A stretch of DNA of 33,972 nt from a virus: positions 1 to 33,972 of the IMG/VR virus record IMGVR_UViG_3300046722_000061, one strand, 5' to 3'. Below the pieces are notes generated by a model. The model was given only the letters and a program-made list of their open reading frames with translations, was not told the origin of the DNA and did not search any database. This document shows positions 23,269-30,993 of this stretch, piece by piece (positions within the stretch are counted from its first letter, which is position 1; each line of letters starts with the position of its first letter). A program made the translations under genes and the position numbers.

Positions 23269-24090
23269 TTGAGTATACTTACTCCGACGACCAATGACAG
23301 GCTAAATGGTGGCCATAAACTCAGGGCAAAGGCGCCTCCTGACAAGGCCCCTCCTGTCTTTACAGATAGCCACAAGACTGAAGTTAGTGAGTCAACTACA
23401 AAACCCCTTAAAATCGCCATGCTTGGCACCGCGCCATCCTCGCGCGACCTAGCCCCCTTTAATGATCCGGAATGGACCATCTGGGGGTCCTCGCCGGGAA
23501 ATATGGGCCAATTGCCCCGGGTAGATGCTTGGTTTGAAATCCATAGCAACCTGCTGTTTCCGGAATGCATCGCCTACGGCAAGCCATATATAGAATGGCT
23601 CAAACAGCAAACTTTCCCGATTTACATGCAGGATCAACGATATATCCCAAATGCTGTATCCTTGCCGATCCAAGAGCTAGTGGCTGAGTTTGGAAAGTAT
23701 TTCTTTACCTCTACCTTTGCCTACATGCTTGCCATGGGCATCAAGGCTGGCGCCAAGGAAATGGCCTTATTCGGCGTCGATATGGCCTCCAAGGACGAAT
23801 ATATCCTCCAGCGTCCGGGTGGTCATTACTTCATGCAGAAAGCCGCCGAACGGGGAATTCTCGTAAGCGTTCCCTATGAGAGCGACCTTGCCCAGCCGCC
23901 TGAGTTGTATGGCTACGGGGATAGCACGCCGTTTGGCAGGAAGATCAACATCCGCAAGCAGGAACTAGATGGTCGCATTGCCCAGATGAAGGCCGAACGT
24001 GATAGGTTAAGCCATACCATTATCCATCTGGAGGGCGCATCCGAAGACGCGGACTACGTGAAATCCATCTGGGGCGGCATTCAGACGTAG
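23269..24090 (+). CDS. Putative glycosyltransferase-like protein, GT42/DUF115-type Rossmann-like fold
   Basis: 273 residues from a TTG start at 23269 supported by GGAAGGG about ten bases upstream; the first in-frame ATG (residue 51) would cut into the domain. Motifs: GTAPS at 53-57 after a hydrophobic strand, VDAWFEIHS near 85, and TSTFAYMLAMGIKAGAKEMA then LFGVDMAS (147-173). The order 'G.GPS ... S..Y....A...G.KEI.L.G.D' is that of GT42 sialyltransferases and the DUF115/Maf motility-accessory group, which use CMP-nonulosonates in known cases. The C-terminus is a short coiled coil. Similar phage proteins are usually unnamed. Fold resemblance is moderate evidence; donor and acceptor are unknown. 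Confidence 0.65.
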   Translation: MSILTPTTNDRLNGGHKLRAKAPPDKAPPVFTDSHKTEVSESTTKPLKIAMLGTAPSSRDLAPFNDPEWTIWGSSPGNMGQLPRVDAWFEIHSNLLFPECIAYGKPYIEWLKQQTFPIYMQDQRYIPNAVSLPIQELVAEFGKYFFTSTFAYMLAMGIKAGAKEMALFGVDMASKDEYILQRPGGHYFMQKAAERGILVSVPYESDLAQPPELYGYGDSTPFGRKINIRKQELDGRIAQMKAERDRLSHTIIHLEGASEDADYVKSIWGGIQT

Positions 24091-24099
24091 GAATAAGCT

Positions 24100-24966
24100 A
24101 TGGCGGTCTTAGTTAGCTCCACTGGGACCGCCGTCTATAATTTTCTAGCGACGACGCAGAATTTTACCTTTACCGTTAACGTAGGCGATACCCTTGCCGT
24201 CTTCTATGTCGGTCAAGATGATAATGTCAGCAATATTCTAAGCGCTACATGGGACACGGGAGGAACCAACCAAGCCTGTACGCTGATTGGTTCCAAGACG
24301 GTCCCCAGCGGCGGTCTGGAGGTTTTTGCCTTTGGTGTTGTCAATCCGACCCCGGGTACTCATGTTTTTACCGTCACCATTCACGTCGCAACCGACATAG
24401 GATGCTGCTTCCAGTCCTATACTGGGACCTCGACGGCCTCAGTTGGAGATGCCTGTGTCAATTTCTTGGCGGCTAACGGTAACACCACGGGCATTATTGG
24501 GACGGCGGCGCAGTCTGGTGCCGCTGGTGACCTGTATGTTTCTACCTATCTGACGCCTATACCTGCCGGGCTTAGCGCGATTTCAGATACCGTTATCTTT
24601 AATCTACAGCCTGTTGCGGACAATAATACCGCAGCCAATCTCTTCCCCTCCAGTGGATTGCCGTATGCCTTGACGGCCACGACCGTCGCTGGCAGCCCGG
24701 CTTGGGCCGCCATCAGCTTCAATATCGCGCAAGCCGTTCCGGTCATCCCCCCGATCATTCCCCCGGTTATCCCGGCGCTCAACCGCTTGCTATCTGCCAG
24801 CGTCAGTATTCTTGAGAAAGACCCGAATTATAGGGGCATTTTGGGCGTCATTGAGAATGTGGCAGAACCTAGTATAGTCACCTCCATCTCGGAACCTACC
24901 ACGGTTCCGGCCTCGGGGGCACCAGTTCCCGGGGTCGCGGGAGCTAGGGTGGCGATCATCAGCTAA
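24100..24966 (+). CDS. Putative beta-rich structural protein, 288 aa
   Basis: Residues 1 to about 215 form a beta-sandwich-like domain (FTFTVNVGDTLAVFYVGQDD, TLIGSKTVPSGGLEVFAFGV, GTHVFTVTI, CCFQSYTGTSTAS). A proline linker, VPVIPPIIPPVIPAL, is at about 221-235, and a short C-terminal part (KDPNYRGILGVIENVAEPS) follows. Element order resembles the product at 20085. AGGAA precedes the ATG. It is Ser/Thr-rich with no enzyme motif. Probably a virion accessory or tail-tip component. Confidence 0.68.
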   Translation: MAVLVSSTGTAVYNFLATTQNFTFTVNVGDTLAVFYVGQDDNVSNILSATWDTGGTNQACTLIGSKTVPSGGLEVFAFGVVNPTPGTHVFTVTIHVATDIGCCFQSYTGTSTASVGDACVNFLAANGNTTGIIGTAAQSGAAGDLYVSTYLTPIPAGLSAISDTVIFNLQPVADNNTAANLFPSSGLPYALTATTVAGSPAWAAISFNIAQAVPVIPPIIPPVIPALNRLLSASVSILEKDPNYRGILGVIENVAEPSIVTSISEPTTVPASGAPVPGVAGARVAIIS

Positions 24967-24980
24967 AGAAGGTCTTAAAG

Positions 24981-25490
24981 GTGAAATCTAAAATACCGGA
25001 ATTTACCCACGGATATCTCTTATCGGTTCTTCAGTACGATCCCGAAAGGGGGGTTTTTGTCCGCATCAAGAAGACTAATCGCAACCATCGAGTTGGGACG
25101 GAGATGGGTAATGTCAGACCAGATGGCCGATGTTGCATCGTTTTCTGCGGCGCTAGAGTTCTCCGGTCTCGGCTAGCTTGGTTCTACATGACCGGATCAT
25201 GGCCAAAAGAGGAAATCGATCATAAAAACTGTATTTATGGCGATGATAGATGGACCAATTTGAGAGAGGCAAGTCCTTCTCAAAACAAGGCAAACCGTCG
25301 CCTTCTTGCTACAAATACCTCTGGTTACAAAGGAGTTAGTTGGCTCAAGAGAGAGCGAAAATGGCACGCCTGTTTATGTAAGGATGGAAAGATTTGTTAT
25401 CGTGGATATTTTGATGACCCAAGGGAGGCATTTGAGGCATTAAAACTGGCAGCCGAAGACGCCTATCAGGGTTACTGGAGGGCCGCATAA
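24981..25490 (+). CDS. HNH endonuclease with AP2 DNA-binding domain
   Basis: 169 residues from a GTG start, with GAAGG about eight bases upstream. HNH part: RLAWFYMTGSWPKEEIDHKN (64-83) with the DH pair at 80-81, then DDRWTNLREAS with Asn93 and SQNKANR. The AP2 domain follows at about 112-165: NTSGYKGVSWLKRERKWHA and GYFDDPREAFEAL. This is a common architecture of mobile phage HNH genes. The usual His just before RLAW is replaced (RSRLAW), so first-His function may be lost or supplied elsewhere. AT-richer than its neighbours; probably an inserted selfish gene. Confidence 0.9.
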   Translation: MKSKIPEFTHGYLLSVLQYDPERGVFVRIKKTNRNHRVGTEMGNVRPDGRCCIVFCGARVLRSRLAWFYMTGSWPKEEIDHKNCIYGDDRWTNLREASPSQNKANRRLLATNTSGYKGVSWLKRERKWHACLCKDGKICYRGYFDDPREAFEALKLAAEDAYQGYWRAA

Positions 25491-25778
25491 ATGTGTCCAA
25501 CCAACATAACCCTTGGAAACACCGCTCAGTTCATTGCTGAGTTCTTGGACGTTAACGGGGTAACCGTGGTGCCATCCGGGGGCACGCTGAATATCACCTA
25601 TCCCACGGGCCTGACTACGGCCTCTACAGCCATCACCATGACCCTACAAAACAGCTTTTTTACGGCAACATGGTCCTCCAGCGTGTCCTCCTTGGGCACC
25701 GCAACATGGACCATAGCCTCCGTTGGCAGCAGTTCAGCGCCCTCTGCCATGGGTGATTTGAGGATAATTTCACCATGA
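25491..25778 (+). CDS. Small Ig-like putative structural protein, 95 aa
   Basis: MCPTNITLGNTAQFIAEFLD ... SGGTLNITYPTG ... TMTLQNSFFTATWSSSV ... GDLRIISP. Alternating hydrophobics and the 'ATW' strand ends suggest a single Ig-like beta-sandwich similar to short neck or tail accessory proteins that describe 'input/constraint' Ig folds. GGAGGG is upstream. The stop overlaps the next ATG (ATGA). Function uncertain. Confidence 0.7.
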   Translation: MCPTNITLGNTAQFIAEFLDVNGVTVVPSGGTLNITYPTGLTTASTAITMTLQNSFFTATWSSSVSSLGTATWTIASVGSSSAPSAMGDLRIISP

Positions 25779-26479
25779 GCCCACAAGTCACCAGCGGCAC
25801 CTATGCCTTCGCGCCCAGCTTGGGCGAGGTGGTCCTGAACGCCTTCTCCCGCATTGGCGTGCGCCGGACGGAGATTTTGCAGACGCATATGGCTGACGCC
25901 AAAATGGAGTCCAACCTGCTTCTTGCCAAGATGGGAAATCTACAACCCAATCTCTGGACGGTAGATCAGCAGGCCATTCCCCTTTTGCAGGGCACCGCGA
26001 CCTACACAGTCCCGGCAGAAACCGTGATGATTTTGGACGCTTTTTTGCGGTACGGCTCCCCACAAACAGACCGTTCCATATATCCGATCAGCCGCTCGGA
26101 ATATGCCACCTACCCCAACAAGACCATTCAATCGTTTCCAACCGTCTATTGGTTCGACCGCCTGATCTCGCCCACCATCACGCTTTGGGCGGTACCAGAC
26201 GGTAATGGACCCTATACACTGTTCTATTATCGCGTTCGACAAGTCCAAGACGCGGCTTATAGCGACGGCACCAACGCGCTGGATATCGAAATCCCCTATC
26301 TCTGGTTGGATGCCTTTACCGCTGGTCTGGCTTATCGCCTAGCACGGCTTTATGCGCCACAACTGGAAGGCCAGCGCAAGATGGATGCCGATGAGGCTTG
26401 GCAGACAGCGGCAACCCAAAATGTCGAGAATGTTAACTTGATGGTCAATCCGGGCCTCTCGGCCTATTTTAGGAACTAA
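25775..26479 (+). CDS. Head-tail adaptor (podovirus gp4-like/tail accessory)
   Basis: A 234-residue protein of the neck-adaptor kind: N-terminal helices (SLGEVVLNAFSRIGVRRTEI, AKMESNLLLAKMGN), a beta insertion (QGTATYTVPAETVMILDAFL, SRSEYATYPNK, SPTITLWAVPDG) and a C-terminal helical bundle (YLWLDAFTAGLAYRLARLYA). This matches the general layout of podoviral portal-bound adaptors (P22 gp4-like, T7 gp11-like) and not of siphovirus connectors. It binds below the portal and seals the head after packaging. Family-level certainty is moderate. Confidence 0.74.
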   Translation: MSPQVTSGTYAFAPSLGEVVLNAFSRIGVRRTEILQTHMADAKMESNLLLAKMGNLQPNLWTVDQQAIPLLQGTATYTVPAETVMILDAFLRYGSPQTDRSIYPISRSEYATYPNKTIQSFPTVYWFDRLISPTITLWAVPDGNGPYTLFYYRVRQVQDAAYSDGTNALDIEIPYLWLDAFTAGLAYRLARLYAPQLEGQRKMDADEAWQTAATQNVENVNLMVNPGLSAYFRN

Positions 26480-26481
26480 GA

Positions 26482-27186
26482 ATGCGTCCGCACGGCAGGG
26501 CCAGAGCAGATCGTCATGACCCCAGAGCGTGGGCCGTCTGCGATAGTTGCGGCTTCCTATACAACAAGATTGAATTGCGCTGGCAGTACGAGTGGGCGGG
26601 CAATCGCCTTGTGAACCAGAACGCTCTGGTATGCGAGGAATGCTATGACGTTCCGCAGGAACAACTTCGTGTCATCATCCTTCCTGCCGATCCAGAGCCC
26701 GTCGCCAACCCACGCCCTGAGCGATATACGATTGACAATAACCCGATTGATACCATCGGCAACAGCATAGGCACCCTGATCCAGAACGCCGGTATCGCCG
26801 CCGCATTTGACTCCAATACCAACAAGCCGTTCTTTCTCAGCGCGGCCCTTTGGTCGTCTACCGCTGGCTTGACTAATACGGTTGGTAAAGACTGGACTGG
26901 TCTCGATCCCAATAACACGAATGGCGTAACTGTCAGTCGCTTTGTCGTAACGGCCCCTAATGACGCCAAGTTTCTGGCATCCGGACCATCCGTGTATGAA
27001 TTCCAAGGGTCCAATACCCCTCCGGTCTGGACAACGCTGGCCACGGGCAGCACCGCTGGGACGGTTGGCGAGGTACTTGATGTGACGATTACACCGGCCA
27101 CCGGATATCTGTTTCATCAGTTTGCGCTGACCGGCGACGGCACCTCGGCCTCTATCGCGCAACTCCAGATATATAGGGCGGGATAA
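26482..27186 (+). CDS. Zinc-ribbon phage protein with C-terminal beta-sandwich
   Basis: 234 residues. Two Cys pairs, CDSC (20-23) and CEEC (51-54), around LRWQYEWAGNRLVNQNALV form a zinc-ribbon-like N-terminal domain followed by DVPQEQLRVIILPADPEPV. This block is familiar from unnamed proteins in the neck gene cluster of proteobacterial podophages. The C-terminal part (about 90-234) is a galactose-binding-like/discoidin-like beta-sandwich (KFLASGPSVYEFQGSNTPPV, FHQFALTGDGTSASIAQLQI). Probably a neck or tail-tip structural protein with Zn stabilisation. Exact role unknown. Confidence 0.76.
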   Translation: MRPHGRARADRHDPRAWAVCDSCGFLYNKIELRWQYEWAGNRLVNQNALVCEECYDVPQEQLRVIILPADPEPVANPRPERYTIDNNPIDTIGNSIGTLIQNAGIAAAFDSNTNKPFFLSAALWSSTAGLTNTVGKDWTGLDPNNTNGVTVSRFVVTAPNDAKFLASGPSVYEFQGSNTPPVWTTLATGSTAGTVGEVLDVTITPATGYLFHQFALTGDGTSASIAQLQIYRAG

Positions 27187-27187
27187 A

Positions 27188-27913
27188 ATGGCTCTGAATT
27201 ACGCATCGTACATCTCGGAGATCGCGGCCATCACCGTGATATCGTCCAATGTGCTGGTGAATGGCGATGCCAACTTCGGCCCCATTGCCCCGGGCATGAT
27301 CGATTACGCGGAGCAGCGAATTTATCGTGAGGGAGATTTTCTATCTACCTACATCACAGATAACAGCACTACCGTTGTGGCCAACCAACGGACCTTTTCC
27401 TATCCAACCTCACAAGGCACCTTCCTTGTTATCGATCAGGCTTATGTTCTGACGCCGGTTGGCACGACTTCATCCAACGGAACGCGGGTGCCATTGGAGG
27501 TCGCATCCAAGCATTTCATCGATACAGTCTATCCCAGCAATGCCACAGCCGTTGGTGTTCCCAAGTATTTTGCGCCAGCGACGGCTACAACGTGTTTGCT
27601 TGGACCTGTGCCAGATCAGGGCTACAGCATTGAGATCATCGGCACGCAGCGTCCAACACCACTCTCAACCAGCAATTCCAGCACGTTCCTGACGCAGACA
27701 TTACCCGATCTATTCGTCGCGGCATCGATGATCTTCATGTCCGGATATATGAGAAATTTCGGATCACAGGCTGATGATCCACAGATGGCACAAAGCTGGA
27801 GCGGCCAGTATGACAAACTGTTTGCTTCCGCTGGCATGGAAGAGCAGCGCAAGAAGTATGGATCGCAGGCTTGGCAGGCTCAGATACCCAATCCTATTGT
27901 GCAGAGGGTATGA
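27188..27913 (+). CDS. Phage adaptor protein (SU10-adaptor-like)
   Basis: 241 residues. The N-terminal helix SYISEIAAITV, then PGMIDYAEQRIYREGDFLST, the beta region TFSYPTSQGTFLVIDQAYVL, a VGVPKYFAPATATTCLLGPV hairpin, PTPLSTSNSSTFLTQTLPDL and a C-terminal helix pair are the usual order in podoviral adaptors such as that of phage SU10. It should join the portal/first adaptor to the nozzle. Position between the zinc-ribbon protein and the nozzle candidate supports this. Subfamily name is by resemblance. Confidence 0.78.
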   Translation: MALNYASYISEIAAITVISSNVLVNGDANFGPIAPGMIDYAEQRIYREGDFLSTYITDNSTTVVANQRTFSYPTSQGTFLVIDQAYVLTPVGTTSSNGTRVPLEVASKHFIDTVYPSNATAVGVPKYFAPATATTCLLGPVPDQGYSIEIIGTQRPTPLSTSNSSTFLTQTLPDLFVAASMIFMSGYMRNFGSQADDPQMAQSWSGQYDKLFASAGMEEQRKKYGSQAWQAQIPNPIVQRV

Positions 27914-27919
27914 TCTCTT

Positions 27920-29956
27920 ATGCCTATGACTTCTGTGACATTGCGGCCCGGCGTCAACACCATGATGACGCTCTCACAAAACGAGGCTGGGGTTAGCCAA
28001 TCCAATCTTGTACGTTATCAGCAAGGCATGATCCAAAAATATGGCGGTTGGTCGCAGTATTTTCCGATTGCCATAGGCTCTACCATCCATGAATTGTTTG
28101 GCTGGCAGGGTCTCCTTGGAAACAGCTATCTGGGAGTAGGAGCACAAAACTCTCTGAGTGTGATCACCTCTGGTGGCGCTGGTTCCAATACCGATATCAC
28201 GCCGCAAACATTGTTATTCGACAATCCACCTAACTTCTCGATATCGTCAGGCAGCAATGTCGTGACGATTGTAGACGCGGGCTCCAGTGTTACCACGTTT
28301 GATGCCGTGTATTTCAATACGCCGGTTGCGATTGGTAATCTGTTGATCAACGGCGGCCCCTATCAGATTAACTCCGTGCTTGGAGCAAGCAGCTATACCA
28401 TCCTCTCCAGTATAGCCGCCAGTACCACGATCACCAGCAGCGGCATTCTGCCAACCTTCGCCGTTTCATCCGGAAGCGCTCAGGTCATCGTGACGCTTCC
28501 GAACAATAATTTCCCGGCCACGCTTGGCCTAGATCAGCAGTTCATCGCACCTACCTCTGTAGGTGGCCTCACCATACAGGGACCTTATGTGGTCCAGACC
28601 GTTATCGACTCCACGCGCTTTACAATTGCCGCGAACAACCAAGGCTCCAGCGCTGCCACTGCCACCATGAATGGCGGCAATGCAGAAATGCAGTATTTCT
28701 ATGCGCTCGGCCCTCCATTGACGCTGGGTTATGGCGGTGGTGGCTATGGCTCAGGCGGTTATGGTACTGGCGCGGCGGCTCCCGCAGGTACAGGTACGCC
28801 GATCACGGCCAATGACTGGACCATGGCCAACTGGGGTGAGACGCTTTTGGCGTGTCCCACTGGAGGACCCATCTATTCTTGGTCTGCTAATAGCGGTCTT
28901 TTCAATGCCGCTATCGTGCCTAACGCCCCATTCTTCAATGGCGGCATCTTCGTTTCCCAGCCCCAGCAAATCTTGGTGGCGTGGGGCTCTGTACAGAGTA
29001 CAGGCGTCCATGACCCTCTGGTCGTGCGCTGGTCCGATGCGCTGAATTACAATAACTGGGTGGTCAACTCTCAGACATGGGCTGGATCGTTTCATATCTC
29101 TACCGGCTCCATCATCAGGGGCGGTATCCAGTCCGCGCAACAAGGCATTATCTGGACAGACATTGATTGTTACGTGATGCAGAACGTTGGCCAACCTATC
29201 GTGTTTGGCTTCAACCTCGTTGGTTCTGGCTGTGGTCTGGTCGGCCCCCATGCCATGGGCGTTCTGAACGGGAACGTCTATTGGATGGGACCGAATAATC
29301 TATTTGAACTTGGCGTTGGTGGCGTAAGGCCGCTCCCTTGTCCGGTATGGAATTTTATCTTCCAGAACATCGATCAGCAGCACATCAACAGAGTAACATG
29401 CGCCGTCAACAGTCTGTTTAACGAGATCGCTTGGTTCTTCCCGGCGTTTGGTGGTCTGGGACAGAACACGCTTTACGCCAAGCTGAACGTAACGGAGGGC
29501 GAGTGGGACTACGGCGTCCTTGGTCGCTCAGCTTGGATCGATGTGACTGTTCTCGGTAATCCAATTGCGGCTGATCTAGGTGGAGTTATCTGGCAGCACG
29601 ATACCGGCTTTAACGCTGGTACAGTGGCCATGGATAGCTCATTCCAAACCGGCTACTGGTCCATCAGCGATGGCAACGAGCTTGCTTTTGTGGACTGGAT
29701 CATGCCGGACATGACATGGAATGATTTTGCCCATGAGTCCACAACTGCCAGCCTGACCCTAACCTTCTTTGCCGTTGATTATCCCGGCGACACGCCCCGT
29801 CAATACGGACCCTATACGTTCAGCCAAGGCACGGAATTTATCAACACCCGCATCCGTGGCAGGCTTATGTCTCTTAAGGTGGAAGGCGCCGATCTGGACT
29901 CCTTCTGGAGGATTGGCCGCATTCGCTATCGCTTCGCGGTAGACGGGAGGCGCTAA
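27920..29956 (+). CDS. Putative tail nozzle / DNA-stabilisation protein (gp10-like beta-propeller)
   Basis: 678 residues, starting MPMTSVTLRPGVNTMMTLSQ with YGGWSQYF and HELFGWQGLLGNSYLGVGAQ. The propeller-like repeats include TPITANDWTMANWGETLLAC, QQILVAWGSVQ, VVRWSDALNYNNWV, RGGIQSAQQGIIWTD and NELFELGVGGV-like strands. The Gly/Tyr stretch GYGGGGYGSGGYGTG (about 270-284) precedes the second half. This matches large nozzle proteins of podoviruses (P22 gp10/T7 gp12 role), which close the tail and carry fibres. Stop overlaps the next ATG (TAATG). Good contextual support; the fold is inferred. Confidence 0.78.
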   Translation: MPMTSVTLRPGVNTMMTLSQNEAGVSQSNLVRYQQGMIQKYGGWSQYFPIAIGSTIHELFGWQGLLGNSYLGVGAQNSLSVITSGGAGSNTDITPQTLLFDNPPNFSISSGSNVVTIVDAGSSVTTFDAVYFNTPVAIGNLLINGGPYQINSVLGASSYTILSSIAASTTITSSGILPTFAVSSGSAQVIVTLPNNNFPATLGLDQQFIAPTSVGGLTIQGPYVVQTVIDSTRFTIAANNQGSSAATATMNGGNAEMQYFYALGPPLTLGYGGGGYGSGGYGTGAAAPAGTGTPITANDWTMANWGETLLACPTGGPIYSWSANSGLFNAAIVPNAPFFNGGIFVSQPQQILVAWGSVQSTGVHDPLVVRWSDALNYNNWVVNSQTWAGSFHISTGSIIRGGIQSAQQGIIWTDIDCYVMQNVGQPIVFGFNLVGSGCGLVGPHAMGVLNGNVYWMGPNNLFELGVGGVRPLPCPVWNFIFQNIDQQHINRVTCAVNSLFNEIAWFFPAFGGLGQNTLYAKLNVTEGEWDYGVLGRSAWIDVTVLGNPIAADLGGVIWQHDTGFNAGTVAMDSSFQTGYWSISDGNELAFVDWIMPDMTWNDFAHESTTASLTLTFFAVDYPGDTPRQYGPYTFSQGTEFINTRIRGRLMSLKVEGADLDSFWRIGRIRYRFAVDGRR

Positions 29957-30843
29957 TGGCCTCCCTTACAGATGTACTTAGCGTCATCCAGAATGGCGTT
30001 GTTGCGTTCAATAACTTCAGCAAGCAGATGGCTGGCTCGCTGCTGAATATCTCTGGTCAACTAACTACCGACGCTACCAACATCGCAGCCAACACCGCCA
30101 AGATTACCGCCTTGCAGTTTCCGCGCGGGGTCTTGGGTGGACTAACATTATCGACGGCGGGAGGGTCCGCAACATTTGCGGTAGCGGCGGGGTCAGCCAC
30201 GGATAGCACCAACGTCAGATTTATTAACCTAGCTGCCTCGATCAGCAAGACAACGGCAGCATGGGCAGTCGGAACCGGAAATGGATCGCTCGATACCGGT
30301 TCGATTACTACTAATGGTTGGTATCACGTCTTCCTCATCACAAGACTGGATACCGGCGTGGTGGATATCCTTATTTCGCTTTCACCGACAACCCCGACAC
30401 TCCCGACAAATTATACCCTCTTCCGAAGAATAGGAGCGATGGCCACTGATGTCTCTTCGCATTGGCAATTTTTTCACCAGTTGGGAGATAATTTTCTGTG
30501 GGATGTGACTAGGCAAGACGCGGCTGCGGCTACAGTACAAGCGGCTGGTGCCCTAGTGACCCTATCAGTACCTACTGGTATTCAAGTATACGCCTCTTTT
30601 ACCTACTATATTAACTACGTAGCCCCAAACGTCTATTCGGTATTGACGTGCCCTGATGTTACATCGGCTGCGGCCTCTGTCACTAACTTCGACTCTGCGC
30701 TTAATCCCGGTCAGCTTATGATGGCTCCATTCTCGATCAGAACCAATACAGCCGGGCAAATTCGTGTCCGTGGAGATGCCGCTGGCGGAAACTATTATAT
30801 CATCACCAAGGGCTGGACCGATACACGCGGCAGGGATGCATAA
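29956..30843 (+). CDS. Tail-fibre-like structural protein, 295 aa
   Basis: The N-terminal helix (SLTDVLSVIQNGVVAFNNFS) followed by GQLTTDATNIAANTAKITAL looks like a virion-attachment and trimerising segment. Then comes a conserved-looking fibre domain: NGWYHVFLITRLDTGVVDIL, SLSPTTPTLPTNYTLFRRIG and HWQFFHQLGDNFLWDVT. The 'YHV..I.R.DTG.VD.L.S.S.T.P..P.NYT..R.IG' block recurs in tail proteins of other proteobacterial phages. It is probably part of the tail tip or receptor-binding apparatus. Start and stop both overlap neighbours as TAATG. Confidence 0.75.
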   Translation: MASLTDVLSVIQNGVVAFNNFSKQMAGSLLNISGQLTTDATNIAANTAKITALQFPRGVLGGLTLSTAGGSATFAVAAGSATDSTNVRFINLAASISKTTAAWAVGTGNGSLDTGSITTNGWYHVFLITRLDTGVVDILISLSPTTPTLPTNYTLFRRIGAMATDVSSHWQFFHQLGDNFLWDVTRQDAAAATVQAAGALVTLSVPTGIQVYASFTYYINYVAPNVYSVLTCPDVTSAAASVTNFDSALNPGQLMMAPFSIRTNTAGQIRVRGDAAGGNYYIITKGWTDTRGRDA

Positions 30844-30980
30844 TGGCGGACAACAGCAGCAGCAGCCAGCAGCAGTCCCAGTCTGGGATCATAGGCTCGA
30901 TCATTACCTCCCTCCAGCAGGGAGTGGTGGCTATCAATAACGTGACGAAAACGCTACAATCCACGTTTCCTAGCTCCTGA
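30843..30980 (+). CDS. 45-aa protein resembling the N-terminal anchor helix of the preceding tail protein
   Basis: Read directly from the sequence: MADNSSSSQQQSQSGIIGSI then ITSLQQGVVAINNVTKTLQS. The second segment aligns with the start of the upstream tail protein (VLSVIQNGVVAFNNFSKQM), sharing GVVA-N. ATG overlaps the upstream TAA (TAATG) and TGA is at 30978-30980. It may be a stand-alone copy of an attachment helix. Function unknown; a minor tail or capping subunit is possible. Confidence 0.62.
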   Translation: MADNSSSSQQQSQSGIIGSIITSLQQGVVAINNVTKTLQSTFPSS

Positions 30981-30993
30981 ACTGGAACAGGCC

